A DNA stretch of 28,149 nucleotides from Burkholderiales bacterium UBA2647 (GTDB lineage: Bacteria; Pseudomonadota; Gammaproteobacteria; Burkholderiales; Burkholderiaceae_E). A program made the position numbers and the translations under genes. Below the pieces are notes generated by a model. The model saw only the letters and a program-made list of their open reading frames with translations. It was not told the origin of the DNA and did not search any database. Shown one piece after another: positions 1-8,959 of this stretch (its first letter is position 1; every line of letters starts with the position of its first letter). The stretch spans positions 61,586 to 89,734 of the forward strand of contig DENJ01000002.1 in NCBI GenBank assembly GCA_002359635.1, given 5' to 3'.

Positions 1-8
1 CGCTTCAC

Positions 9-2210
9 CTAGGCCGCCGGGAGCTTAAGCTCAATCAGCTTGATCCCAAGAGCCTGCGCCTTCACGAGTTTGGAGCCAGCGTTTTCGCCGAGTATCAGCA
101 AATCGGTGTTACGACTCACCGATGACAAGACCCGTGCGCCGCGGCGTCTTAAGAACTCGGCCAAGTCATCACGTGATAAATCCTTAAAGCTTCCGGTGAT
201 CACAATGCACAGGCCTTGAACCAAGGCCTGCGGCAACTGTTGGTCGAGCAAAGGCAACAGATCTCGCGAGAGACTTCCATCCCCCCAATCTTGAATAGCA
301 GCTTCATCAACGCCTTTAAGCAGGTCGCTCTGCTCAGGCACTAAGACGCTGATGACGGCTGGCTGAGCGTCCTGTTTGCTGTTGCCAGCCGCAGCCCACC
401 AAAGCTCGAATCGGTCCAGCATGCGTTGATGGCCCGGATGCTCAAAGAAGGTCTGGAGACTGTTTGCGATTTCGATGCCAACGCCATCAGGCAGCATCAC
501 TTCTGGATCCGTCCAGCAAGTCTCACGCAAACCAGTAAGGGTTTTTTTGTCCTGGGCCAGTACTCTCGCGACCTCCTCACCGACGTGACGGATGCCCAAT
601 CCAAAGAGAAGCCGGCTTAAGGGGCGATGTTTAGAGGCTTCAATGGCGCAAAGCAGCTGTTCGATGCGCTTTGCGCCCATGCGGGGCAAGGGCTTTAAGG
701 AAGCACCATTTAAGCCATAGAAATCAGAGGGATCATCAATCAATTGATGCACCAAAAGCTCTTGAATGATTTTTTCGCCAAGTCCTTCAATATCAAGCGC
801 TTTACGGCTTGCAAAGTGGATGAGCCGCTGACGCTTTTGAGCCTCGCAGGCCCATTGTGCTTGACATCGCCATACCGCTTCGCCGGGCTCGCGAAAAAGC
901 GGCGATCCACAGGATGGGCAATGGCTTGGAAACTCGAAGGCCGCTGCCCGCACACGCGCCACCGGTTCGAGTACCGAAACCACTTCGGGAATGACATCGC
1001 CTGCTCGACGAACAATCACGAGATCGCCAACACGCAAGTCCTTGCGCGCGATTTCGTCCTGATTGTGAAGGGTGGCGTTGGTGACCTGGACGCCGCCCAC
1101 CTGCACCGGCTTGAGCCTTGCTACCGGTGTGACCGCGCCGGTTCGGCCGACCTGCAAATCGATGGCAAGGAGTTCGGTCACCATTTCCTGAGCGGGAAAC
1201 TTGTGGGCGATTGCAAATCTCGGTGAGCGGGCAATGCTCCCGAGTTGCTCCTGCCAGGACAGCGAATCGACCTTGTAAACGAGACCATCAATGTCGAAGG
1301 GGAGCGAATCTCGCTGCCGGGCTATCTCTTCATAGAACGCCATCAGTTCATCGATGCTCTGGCAGCGACGACGCCTTGAGTCCACCGAAAAACCTGCGGC
1401 ATCAAGCCATGCCAGACAGCCGGAATGTGTATCAGCAAGCGGTCTGGCCTGTAGTTCTCCAATACCGTAGGCCATAAAACGCAGCGGTCGACTCGCGGTT
1501 ACCCGTGGATCCATTTGCCGTAGGCTGCCTGCAGCGGCGTTACGCGGGTTGGCAAAAACCTGCTCACCAAGCGCACGCTGACTTTCATTCAAGCGATCGA
1601 AATCTTCCCGAAACATTAAGACCTCGCCACGAATCTCGATCACCGCTGGCACGGGCTGCACGAGCAATCGTAGCGGCAGGTTTCGAATAGTCCTTATATT
1701 CGCAAGAACGTTTTCACCTTCAGATCCATCGCCACGGGTTGCGGCAGCCTTTAGCTGTCCGTCGTGATATTGCAAATTCACGGCTAGCCCATCGAACTTA
1801 AGTTCAGCGCAGTAGGAAAGTTCCGCCTCTTCCCGGAGCCCTTTCCCATGGTTGGGCTGACTTCCCTCCTCGAGTCCGAGCAAGCCTCGAACCCGCCTGT
1901 CGAAGGCAATCACATCATCGCGATCGAATGCATTCGCAAGCGAAAGCATCGGACGCAGATGGCGAAGCTTTTCAAAAGCGTCATCGGGTGTTGTGCCCAC
2001 GCGCTGGCTCGGCGAATCGCCCCTGACGAGCTCGGGATACTGCGACTCAAGCTCAAGCAAACGCGCAAACCAACGATCGTAAAGCGCATCGGGCACCGAT
2101 TGGTGCTCACCGCGATAGTAAGACGCTGACCATCGCCTTAATTGCTCGGACAGCCTCTCAATGGCAAGCGCAGGGTCAGCCGGTAGCGCGTCAAGATCAG
2201 CGTTATGCAT
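9..2210 (-). CDS. ligA: NAD-dependent DNA ligase LigA
   Basis: Seals nicks in duplex DNA using NAD+, in replication and repair. The adenylation motif ELKFDG gives catalytic Lys138, and a four-cysteine zinc finger lies at Cys431, 434, 449 and 455. The spacing from lysine to zinc finger equals that of E. coli LigA (Lys115; Cys408, 411, 426, 432). Helix-hairpin-helix segments follow, then a C-terminal BRCT domain from about residue 660. At 733 residues it is about 60 longer than the E. coli enzyme: roughly 23 extra residues precede the catalytic lysine and about 39 lie between zinc finger and BRCT. The ATG start has an AGGA about 11 bases upstream. The gene ends 8 bases from the window edge and is complete. 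It follows zipA after 38 bases and is probably the last gene of an smc-zipA-ligA operon. Confidence 0.97.
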   Translation of the reverse strand: MHNADLDALPADPALAIERLSEQLRRWSASYYRGEHQSVPDALYDRWFARLLELESQYPELVRGDSPSQRVGTTPDDAFEKLRHLRPMLSLANAFDRDDVIAFDRRVRGLLGLEEGSQPNHGKGLREEAELSYCAELKFDGLAVNLQYHDGQLKAAATRGDGSEGENVLANIRTIRNLPLRLLVQPVPAVIEIRGEVLMFREDFDRLNESQRALGEQVFANPRNAAAGSLRQMDPRVTASRPLRFMAYGIGELQARPLADTHSGCLAWLDAAGFSVDSRRRRCQSIDELMAFYEEIARQRDSLPFDIDGLVYKVDSLSWQEQLGSIARSPRFAIAHKFPAQEMVTELLAIDLQVGRTGAVTPVARLKPVQVGGVQVTNATLHNQDEIARKDLRVGDLVIVRRAGDVIPEVVSVLEPVARVRAAAFEFPSHCPSCGSPLFREPGEAVWRCQAQWACEAQKRQRLIHFASRKALDIEGLGEKIIQELLVHQLIDDPSDFYGLNGASLKPLPRMGAKRIEQLLCAIEASKHRPLSRLLFGLGIRHVGEEVARVLAQDKKTLTGLRETCWTDPEVMLPDGVGIEIANSLQTFFEHPGHQRMLDRFELWWAAAGNSKQDAQPAVISVLVPEQSDLLKGVDEAAIQDWGDGSLSRDLLPLLDQQLPQALVQGLCIVITGSFKDLSRDDLAEFLRRRGARVLSSVSRNTDLLILGENAGSKLVKAQALGIKLIELKLPAA

Positions 2211-2248
2211 CGACGGATTTTTCCTGAAGCGGCCTTAGCCGATGCAAC

Positions 2249-3898
2249 TTAATTGAATAAGCGGAGCGCCAAAGGCGAACCAGGCGCGTAACCGGCATCG
2301 ATCAGTTGCTGCTGCCGATCAATCACTTGCTTGCCGATGGTGGCCAATTGATGCGCCTCAAGCACCAGTCCGTTGTCGTCTAGCAACTGGCCCCCGAACC
2401 GCCCCACCGCAGCGGCCGCACAGTCCATCATCTTTTGCCAGGGCGATTCGTCCATTGGCGAACGCGGCACATCCAACATGAAGGTCATCCAGTCCGGTTT
2501 TGTGCCGAGGGTAAGTGAGAACAATTCAATGCCATGCTCGCTGAGCGAAGCCTGCCGCGTGTTGCCGCGATCAACAAGGCCAAGGCTCGTACCCATACGT
2601 GAGAAAGCAAGTGTAGAAATTGCTTCGCCAAGGGCCAGATTAATTACCACCTGCGCATCCAGCGCCGCACATGAAGCATCCACGCGGCGAGCCCTTTCCA
2701 GCACCTCATGCATGCCGGCCGGCGCCGTGCCATCGGTCCAACTGGCTTGCAATAGGTCGCGAACCGACTGTAAAGCGCTCAAAAAATCGGAATACTCAGT
2801 GGGCTTGAGCGGGCCGCTTCGATTTGCAAGCAGGAGTCCAAGCCTTACCCTCACGAACCGCAGTCCCGGCACAACTGCAACCCAAGCCTGCTGCTGAGGA
2901 TCGGATAAGACCTGTGCTTCCAACAGCAATGGCTTCGTACCAATTCTGCGAAGTCCTTGAAAAGCCTGCAAGAGGCGCTCCCCTTGCCAACCTTGCCAGC
3001 TCTCCAAGCCTACGGCAAGGTCGACTCGTTCATCGATACCTACCCAGGGTTTACTGCGCGTCCATTGCTTCAAATCCAATACCGGTTCAGAGATTTCGCC
3101 AACGCCAGCAGGCCCTGCATCATCCGGCGGATCAAAATCATGCGAATCAAAGGCCGCAGGCGCATCGACAATCTGCTCTGTTGCATGCTTGTCACCCGCG
3201 CCACTCGTCTGCTGTCGAGCGGCAGCGTGCCGCTCGTCATCGTCGGCATCCGCAACAGTTTGCGCAGCGCGCATCGCGATGGCGCTTAAGCGATCAGCAG
3301 ATAGGGTGGCACTGGCTTTGACATCCGGCGAAGCAGGCGCGTCTTCTTTGGCCAAATCATTGGCCGGGCCGTCAACGACCGGGTCAAAGAATTCATCTGG
3401 CAGGCTGTGGCGGGTAAGCGAAGCATGTCCCGTGGCTGCCGACGCAACAGATCTTGCGTCCGCCCTCGAAAGAGGTCTTGTATCAGCCCTCGAGACAGAT
3501 CCTGAGTTTGCCGGGGAGCTACGGGCGATGCCTGGCGATGAAGCGGTTCTCATGCCTGGCGAAAAGCTGGACCTTGCAGGTGAATCACTGACGAGGCGCT
3601 TTGCGCTCAAGCTACCCGTAGCGGTGGCTTCAGCCGTATTGGCCGAAGAAAAGACTGGCTCTTGCCGAGATGGAAGCGTTGCCTGATGCTCATGCGAGTG
3701 ATTCACTGCATCGGGTTCGATCGCGCCCCCCCCGTTAGTTTCATGGGTCGTTTTCCGGCTTCGCACGACCTCCCGTAAGGCCTCGAGGGTTTTTTCGCCA
3801 CGGGAGCGCCGCTTCCATTGTTGCAAGCTATTCAGCAAGAGCACCGCTGCAATCAGCGCGATTGCACCAATAAGCAAACTCCATTGCAATGAGCTCAT
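2249..3898 (-). CDS. zipA: ZipA-like cell division protein
   Basis: Likely inner-membrane protein that tethers FtsZ to the membrane at the division site. The 549 residues begin with a single transmembrane helix (about residues 6-24), followed by a basic stretch (KRRSR). A long hydrophilic linker rich in Ser, Ala, Asp and Pro runs to about 270. The C-terminal part (about 410-545) resembles the ZipA FtsZ-binding fold, with segments such as ELFSLTLGTKPDW. The start at 3898 puts the membrane helix at the N-terminus; the frame is open 21 codons further into smc, but those codons add a basic leader atypical of ZipA. It lies 13 bases downstream of smc. The linker has imperfect internal repeats (SRAD twice, SPG twice). 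The family call also rests on the smc-zipA-ligA gene order, since ZipA sequences diverge strongly. Confidence 0.82.
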   Translation of the reverse strand: MSSLQWSLLIGAIALIAAVLLLNSLQQWKRRSRGEKTLEALREVVRSRKTTHETNGGGAIEPDAVNHSHEHQATLPSRQEPVFSSANTAEATATGSLSAKRLVSDSPARSSFSPGMRTASSPGIARSSPANSGSVSRADTRPLSRADARSVASAATGHASLTRHSLPDEFFDPVVDGPANDLAKEDAPASPDVKASATLSADRLSAIAMRAAQTVADADDDERHAAARQQTSGAGDKHATEQIVDAPAAFDSHDFDPPDDAGPAGVGEISEPVLDLKQWTRSKPWVGIDERVDLAVGLESWQGWQGERLLQAFQGLRRIGTKPLLLEAQVLSDPQQQAWVAVVPGLRFVRVRLGLLLANRSGPLKPTEYSDFLSALQSVRDLLQASWTDGTAPAGMHEVLERARRVDASCAALDAQVVINLALGEAISTLAFSRMGTSLGLVDRGNTRQASLSEHGIELFSLTLGTKPDWMTFMLDVPRSPMDESPWQKMMDCAAAAVGRFGGQLLDDNGLVLEAHQLATIGKQVIDRQQQLIDAGYAPGSPLALRLFN

Positions 3899-3911
3899 GA
3901 ATATTCCTGTG

Positions 3912-6900
3912 CTAAGCAGCCTGCGCGAAATCGGCAGCCGCTTCAAGATCCACCGCAACAAGGCGGGATACGCCGCGCTCCTGCATGGTAACGCCTACAA
4001 GCTGCTGTGCAAGCTCCATCGCTACCTTATTGTGGGTGATGAACAAGAACTGCGTCTGGTCCGACATTGAACGCACCATATCGCAGTAGCGCTCGGTATT
4101 GGCGTCATCGAGCGGCGCATCGACCTCATCGAGTAAACAAAATGGCGCTGGATTGAGCTGAAAAATAGCGAAAACCAACGCAATCGCTGTCAGTGCTTTC
4201 TCTCCTCCTGACAGCAGGTGAATCGAGCTGTTTCGCTTGCCCGGTGGATGGGCCGTCACCTGAATGCCTGCATCGAGAATCTCCTCGCCCGTCAGCAGCA
4301 GCTTGGCGTCGCCCCCCCCAAAAAGCTTAGGGAAGAAATGGCCAAAGTTTTGGTTAACCTGGTCGTAGGTTTGTTTCAACAAATCCCGCGTTTCACGATC
4401 GATTTTATGAATCGCGCCCTCCAGCGTTTGCATCGCCTCGCTCAGATCGGCGCATTGGGATCGCAAAAAGCCCTGACGCTCCCGTGCATGCTGAAGTTCA
4501 TCGAGTGCGGCAAGATTGACCGCACCCATGGCATCCATGGCCTGGGTGATGCGCTGAAGCGCTGTTTGAAGCGTCGATACCTTCATAGCGATATGCTGCT
4601 CGTCGGCCCGAAGGCGCAGAGCCGCCTCATCAAGCTTAGCGTCAAGCATCATTTGCAAACATTGTTCAACCGTTGTCTTTGCGGCCTGCTCATCAAGTGC
4701 CGCACTTGACAAGCCTTCACGCAAAGGATCGAGCCTGCGCTCGGTAAGCATGCGTTGTTCCTCACGCGCCCGACACTGTTGATGCATCGCTTCACTGTCG
4801 GCACGGCACCGACTTAAGCTCGCCTCAGCCTCGATTCGCAGTGCAAGCGATTGATCGAGCTGCCCGCGCGCTTGATCATCCCGAAGCGCTCCAATCCGAT
4901 CACGCAGCAAACGCTCTTGCTCAGCGAGCGCTTGCATCGATTCTTCAAGGGCCTCACGTCGTTGACTTGCATTGGCCAGTCTTTCCGTAACGCTCTTTAA
5001 GTCATAGTGATATGCATCGAGCTGGCGCTCAGCCTCGCGAAAGCTTTCACGCCATCTTACGAGCTGTTGTTGAGCGCTGGCACTCGCTTGTTGCGCGCGA
5101 CGAAATCCCTCGTCGAGCAATACCCTATGCTTGTCGAGTTGCTCGATTTGCTCGCTGCATTGGGTTTCGATTTGTTGTTGGCGCTTCGCTTCCTGTTCTA
5201 GATCTTGAATCTCTTTACGTAAGCGACTGCCTTCAAGCTCATGTTGTCGTTGCGTTTGATTCATGCGTTCTGTTTCAAGACGCACTTGCGCAAGTACTCT
5301 CGTTGCCTGCAAATGAGCCTGCCTCGCATGGCCCAGTTGCTGCGCCAGATCTTGGGCGCTTCGCTCAGCAGCTTGCGCATCCTGCCTTGCCTGTTCCAGC
5401 AGCAATTGCTGCGCCCGAAGATTTTTCTGCAGTGCTTCGGTCTCTCGCTTTCGCGCCAGTCTTCCTTCGTGGGCTTGATCTGCGGCATGACATGCCACGC
5501 TATCGCGCTCAATGCAGTGGCCTTGCGCCGTGTAGAGGCGCTGTCCCAATGGAATCTGCGATTGGCTTTTTAGGGCAGACGCTAAATCATCAGCCACAAA
5601 AGCACCTTCAAGCCAGCGATCGAGCAAAGCAGAGCGTTGCTCATCAGCACATTGCAGCAGCTCGCGCATGCTCCGAAAACCGCTCAGGCTGTTCGACGTC
5701 TCGAGGGCTCCACGCTTAACAGGGCTTTGTCCAGGCAGCAGCTGTCCCCGAAAAAAGACTTGCTTGTTTGGTGGCGCATCAACAGCCAGGGTTTCAAGGC
5801 TTTGCATTGATGGCAGCGCGATACCCTCAAGCCTTTCACGCAATGCGGCTTCAACAGCCGCTTCCCAACCAGCCTCCACCCGAATGCCCTGCCAGAAGCG
5901 CTCATTGTCCTGCCAACCCTTGGCCTGCAGCCAGGGACGCATTTTGGACTCGTCACTCAGCCTGGCTTCCAATTGAACGAGTGCCTGAAGCTTTGCCTCA
6001 ATCTCAGCATGCCTCGACTGTGCCCGTCTTAAGTTTTCCTGGTTCGGCGAAAGCGCAGCCTGGGCGTCGCCAACCCGCGCCTGCAGGCTTGCCTCCAGCT
6101 CGCCGCTTCGCGCCTCCTCATCCTCGGCAGCTTGAAGCTTGAGGCCTTGGTGATGTCGTGCATCAGGATCAAGGGGCTGTAAGCGGTCAAGGGCCTGACG
6201 GTTTCGCAGCAGACCTTGATCGAGCTGTCGACCTTGATCATGGGCAGCTTGTCTGCGGATCTGAGCCGCGTCTCGCTCGCGCCTGACCTGATCGAGTTGC
6301 TCCCTCAGCGCCTCAAGCTGCTGCTGTGCGCTGCCAATCTCAAGATCAAGGCCCTGTTGCTGTGCAGCCAGTTGTTGAACCCGCTCCGATTGATCCTGGA
6401 CGGAAACCGTGAGCGCCTCGAGCCGTTGACGGCTATCGCCAATCATCTGTTCAGCCTGCTCGCGCTCTGAGACCTGCTTTCGCTGCTGTTGTGCAAGGGC
6501 TTCGAGCTGATCATTGGCCTGGCGCTTTGACGCTTCCAGGAATCTAATCTCAGACTCAAACTTGGCGACCTCGCTATTGATTTCATAATAACGAGCCTGT
6601 GCGGCGTGAAGTTGGTCTGCAAGTGCGCCGGCATCTCGGCGAGCCGATTCAAGCGCCGCTTCAGTCTCTCGCAGCGAGGCTAATTCAGCATCGAGCTTGA
6701 GCTCAAGGCCGCGGTACCGATCGCTCGCACGACGCTGCTGTTCAAGGGCATCATTGCGCCTTGCCAACCACAACAGTCCCTGGAAATCGTGCCGATCGGC
6801 ATCAAGTTCTCGAAATTTTTCTGCTTGCTTGGCCTGGACTTCAAGGCGCGCAATATTCGTATCAAGCTCGCGCAGAATATCTTCAACCCGGGTGAGATTT

Positions 6901-7466
6901 TCGCGGGTGTCAGCGAGCCTGTTTTCAGTGTCGCGACGACGCTCCTTATAACGGGAAATTCCGGCGGCTTCTTCGAGAAATATCCGCAATTCTTCGGGTT
7001 TCGACTCGATGATTCTTGAAATCGTGCCCTGCCCGATAATGGCATAGGCGCGAGGTCCAAGGCCTGTCCCTAAGAAGAGATCGTGCACATCGCGACGCCT
7101 GACGGTCTGTTGATTAATCGAATAAATCGATTGCCCATCGCGGGTTAGTACCCTTTTGACCGACACCTCAGCGTAAACCCCCCAGGAGCCGCCGATTCTT
7201 CCCATGCTGTTATCGAAGACCAACTCCACTGAGGCCCTCGCAGCCGGCTTACGATCAGCGGAGCCGCTGAAGATCACATCCTGCATCGATTCACCGCGTA
7301 ACTCATTGGCACGCGACTCACCGAGTACCCATCGCACCGCGTCCATGATGTTGGACTTACCACAGCCATTCGGACCGACGACGCCGATCAGCTGCCCGGG
7401 AACATCGAGCACCGTCGGATCGACAAAGGACTTAAAACCTGAGAGCTTGATCTGCTTCAGTCGCAC
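3912..7466 (-). CDS. smc: Chromosome segregation ATPase SMC
   Basis: Structural maintenance of chromosomes protein: an ATP-driven DNA-organising factor that acts with ScpA and ScpB on the nucleoid. At 1184 residues it has the normal family length. The N-terminal head carries Walker A GPNGCGKS (31-38). Long Gln/Glu/Arg/Ala-rich coiled coils follow, interrupted near the middle by a non-coiled hinge (about residues 510-650). The C-terminal head has the ABC signature LSGGEK (1085-1090) and Walker B FCLLDE (1109-1114). The start codon is GTG, supported by a GGAG about 10 bases upstream and by the family N-terminus MRLKQIKLSGFKSF. It is the first gene of the smc-zipA-ligA group and is divergent from queF. 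The presence of Smc with its hinge, and no mukB, fits a betaproteobacterium. Confidence 0.97.
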   Translation of the reverse strand: MRLKQIKLSGFKSFVDPTVLDVPGQLIGVVGPNGCGKSNIMDAVRWVLGESRANELRGESMQDVIFSGSADRKPAARASVELVFDNSMGRIGGSWGVYAEVSVKRVLTRDGQSIYSINQQTVRRRDVHDLFLGTGLGPRAYAIIGQGTISRIIESKPEELRIFLEEAAGISRYKERRRDTENRLADTRENLTRVEDILRELDTNIARLEVQAKQAEKFRELDADRHDFQGLLWLARRNDALEQQRRASDRYRGLELKLDAELASLRETEAALESARRDAGALADQLHAAQARYYEINSEVAKFESEIRFLEASKRQANDQLEALAQQQRKQVSEREQAEQMIGDSRQRLEALTVSVQDQSERVQQLAAQQQGLDLEIGSAQQQLEALREQLDQVRRERDAAQIRRQAAHDQGRQLDQGLLRNRQALDRLQPLDPDARHHQGLKLQAAEDEEARSGELEASLQARVGDAQAALSPNQENLRRAQSRHAEIEAKLQALVQLEARLSDESKMRPWLQAKGWQDNERFWQGIRVEAGWEAAVEAALRERLEGIALPSMQSLETLAVDAPPNKQVFFRGQLLPGQSPVKRGALETSNSLSGFRSMRELLQCADEQRSALLDRWLEGAFVADDLASALKSQSQIPLGQRLYTAQGHCIERDSVACHAADQAHEGRLARKRETEALQKNLRAQQLLLEQARQDAQAAERSAQDLAQQLGHARQAHLQATRVLAQVRLETERMNQTQRQHELEGSRLRKEIQDLEQEAKRQQQIETQCSEQIEQLDKHRVLLDEGFRRAQQASASAQQQLVRWRESFREAERQLDAYHYDLKSVTERLANASQRREALEESMQALAEQERLLRDRIGALRDDQARGQLDQSLALRIEAEASLSRCRADSEAMHQQCRAREEQRMLTERRLDPLREGLSSAALDEQAAKTTVEQCLQMMLDAKLDEAALRLRADEQHIAMKVSTLQTALQRITQAMDAMGAVNLAALDELQHARERQGFLRSQCADLSEAMQTLEGAIHKIDRETRDLLKQTYDQVNQNFGHFFPKLFGGGDAKLLLTGEEILDAGIQVTAHPPGKRNSSIHLLSGGEKALTAIALVFAIFQLNPAPFCLLDEVDAPLDDANTERYCDMVRSMSDQTQFLFITHNKVAMELAQQLVGVTMQERGVSRLVAVDLEAAADFAQAA

Positions 7467-7501
7467 AACGGCCGATCTCCGAGCTTGGTCTTGAGGAAAC
7501 C

Positions 7502-7507
7502 TATAAT
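7502..7507 (+). promoter_or_regulatory. Candidate -10 element of a queF promoter
   Basis: A perfect TATAAT lies in the smc-queF divergent gap, about 120 bases before the queF start. No convincing -35 hexamer is seen 16-18 bases upstream, so this is a weak call resting on one hexamer. If used, it gives a leader of about 110 bases holding a 6-bp stem-loop at 7553-7573 (CCTGCA / TGCAGG). Confidence 0.3.
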
Positions 7508-7625
7508 CCTACTCCATGCCTCGAAGCGGTTCTCGATACCTAGGCTGACCACCCTGCATTCAAGGCTTGCAGGCATCCGCATCGATGTCTGCCCCAACAA
7601 CCTGAACACCCATCATCTAAGCACC

Positions 7626-8054
7626 ATGACCAGCAGCAGACCCTCGAATAAGCTTGACCGCTTCCCCAACCCGCAGAGCGCCCGCGATTATGTGATCCAC
7701 ATGGAGATCCCCGAATTCACCTGTCTTTGTCCACTGACCGGGCAGCCCGATTTCGCGGTCTTCGAGCTTGACTACATTCCCAATGATTGGTGTGTGGAAT
7801 TGAAGGCACTCAAGATGTTCATGTGGTCGTATCGTGATCAGGGTGCGTTTCATGAGGCGGTTACCAACGAAATCCTTGATGCACTTGTGGCCTTGATCGC
7901 GCCCCGCTACATGCGACTCACCTCGCGTTGGTATGTTCGAGGCGGGATTTACACCACGATAGCCGCTGAGCACCGGAAGCGGGGCTGGAAAGCGCCGACG
8001 CCCGTGGCACTAGCGCCGTTGAAATCAGAGCCAGTTCGACCCTTTTCTCACTAA
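7626..8054 (+). CDS. queF: NADPH-dependent preQ0 reductase QueF (one-domain type)
   Basis: Reduces 7-cyano-7-deazaguanine (preQ0) to preQ1 in the cytoplasm, a step toward queuosine in tRNA. The 142-residue protein has the short, one-domain form rather than the two-domain form of E. coli. Cys35 in CLCPLTGQPDF is the expected covalent nucleophile and Asp42, seven residues on, the expected acid. The QueF motif appears as ELKALKMF, and WYVRGGI lies near the C-terminus. The frame is open back to 7485, but the extra N-terminal 47 codons do not resemble the family, so ATG 7626 (MTSSRP) is chosen. It is first in a plus-strand run with dapD 24 bases downstream. No other queuosine gene is in the window. 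Confidence 0.95.
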   Translation: MTSSRPSNKLDRFPNPQSARDYVIHMEIPEFTCLCPLTGQPDFAVFELDYIPNDWCVELKALKMFMWSYRDQGAFHEAVTNEILDALVALIAPRYMRLTSRWYVRGGIYTTIAAEHRKRGWKAPTPVALAPLKSEPVRPFSH

Positions 8055-8078
8055 ACGCTCATGACAGCCAGGAACGCT

Positions 8079-8900
8079 ATGAATCAACTTCAATCACTCA
8101 TCGAACAAGCCTGGGAAAACCGGGCGGATATCAATACGCACAATGCAAGCCACGAGTTACGGCAAGCTGTACAGGAAGTCCTGCAACAATTGGATGAAGG
8201 TACCCTACGCGTGGCGGAGAAATCAGCGGGGCAATGGCAGGTCCACCAATGGATTAAGAAAGCCGTGCTGCTGTCGTTTCGGCTTGAGGAAAACCAGACC
8301 ATGCCTTCGGGTCCGATGCAGTTTTATGACAAAGTCCCCACCAAATTCGTGGACTATGATGCGGCGCGATTCGCCGCGGGCGGCTTTCGGGTTGTTCCAC
8401 CGGCCGTTGCGCGACGTGGCAGTTTTATCGCTCGAAACGTCGTCTTAATGCCCTCGTTTGTCAATATCGGTGCCTATGTCGATGAGGGCACGATGGTCGA
8501 CACTTGGGCGACCGTGGGGTCTTGTGCCCAGATCGGTAAGAACGTCCATTTATCGGGCGGCGTTGGCATCGGCGGCGTGCTTGAACCGCTTCAAGCCAAC
8601 CCAACCATCATCGAAGACAACTGTTTCATCGGGGCGCGATCCGAAGTCGTTGAGGGAGTTGTCGTCGAAGCGAACGCCGTACTCTCGATGGGGGTTTTTA
8701 TCGGCCAAAGCACCAAGATTTTCGATCGCACCACAGGGCAGATCATCTATGGGCGCGTACCCTCCGGATCAGTGGTTGTACCCGGTACCCTGCCGTCCTC
8801 AGATGGCAGCTGTGCGCTTTATGCGGCAATCATTGTTAAACGGGTGGATGCGCAAACCAGGGCCAAGACGGCAATCAATGAGCTGTTGCGGGGCGATTGA
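8079..8900 (+). CDS. dapD: Tetrahydrodipicolinate N-succinyltransferase DapD
   Basis: Transfers succinyl from succinyl-CoA to tetrahydrodipicolinate in the succinylase branch of diaminopimelate/lysine synthesis. The 273-residue product follows E. coli DapD (274) closely over its length. It has a helical N-terminal part, then a left-handed beta-helix of hexapeptide repeats (about 105-240) with signature stretches NIGAYVDEGTMVDTWA and NCFIGARSEVVEGV, and ends with INELLRGD. ATG 8079 is preferred over an in-frame ATG at 8061 because CAGGA lies six bases before it and the N-terminus MNQLQSLIEQAW matches the family. It sits between queF and prmB. The desuccinylase gene dapE, often next to dapD in betaproteobacteria, is not here and must lie elsewhere. 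Confidence 0.97.
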   Translation: MNQLQSLIEQAWENRADINTHNASHELRQAVQEVLQQLDEGTLRVAEKSAGQWQVHQWIKKAVLLSFRLEENQTMPSGPMQFYDKVPTKFVDYDAARFAAGGFRVVPPAVARRGSFIARNVVLMPSFVNIGAYVDEGTMVDTWATVGSCAQIGKNVHLSGGVGIGGVLEPLQANPTIIEDNCFIGARSEVVEGVVVEANAVLSMGVFIGQSTKIFDRTTGQIIYGRVPSGSVVVPGTLPSSDGSCALYAAIIVKRVDAQTRAKTAINELLRGD

Positions 8901-8959
8901 TCACGATCGCTTGCGCTTGCGCAGTGCCTAAATTGGCGATAGCTTGACGGAGTCTGTCC

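Noticed and set aside
744..1226. Long open frame on the plus strand inside ligA
   Set aside because: It is a shadow of ligA: no Shine-Dalgarno, no recognisable domain, and the opposite strand encodes conserved ligase motifs.
5012..5719. 235-codon open frame on the plus strand inside smc
   Set aside because: It arises from the biased codons of the smc coiled coil and has no family features.
7508..7625. preQ1 riboswitch in the queF leader
   Set aside because: The short preQ1-I pattern (loop-rich 5-bp stem plus an A-rich tail) is not visible. Only a simple 6-bp stem-loop with no terminator or ribosome-site masking was found.
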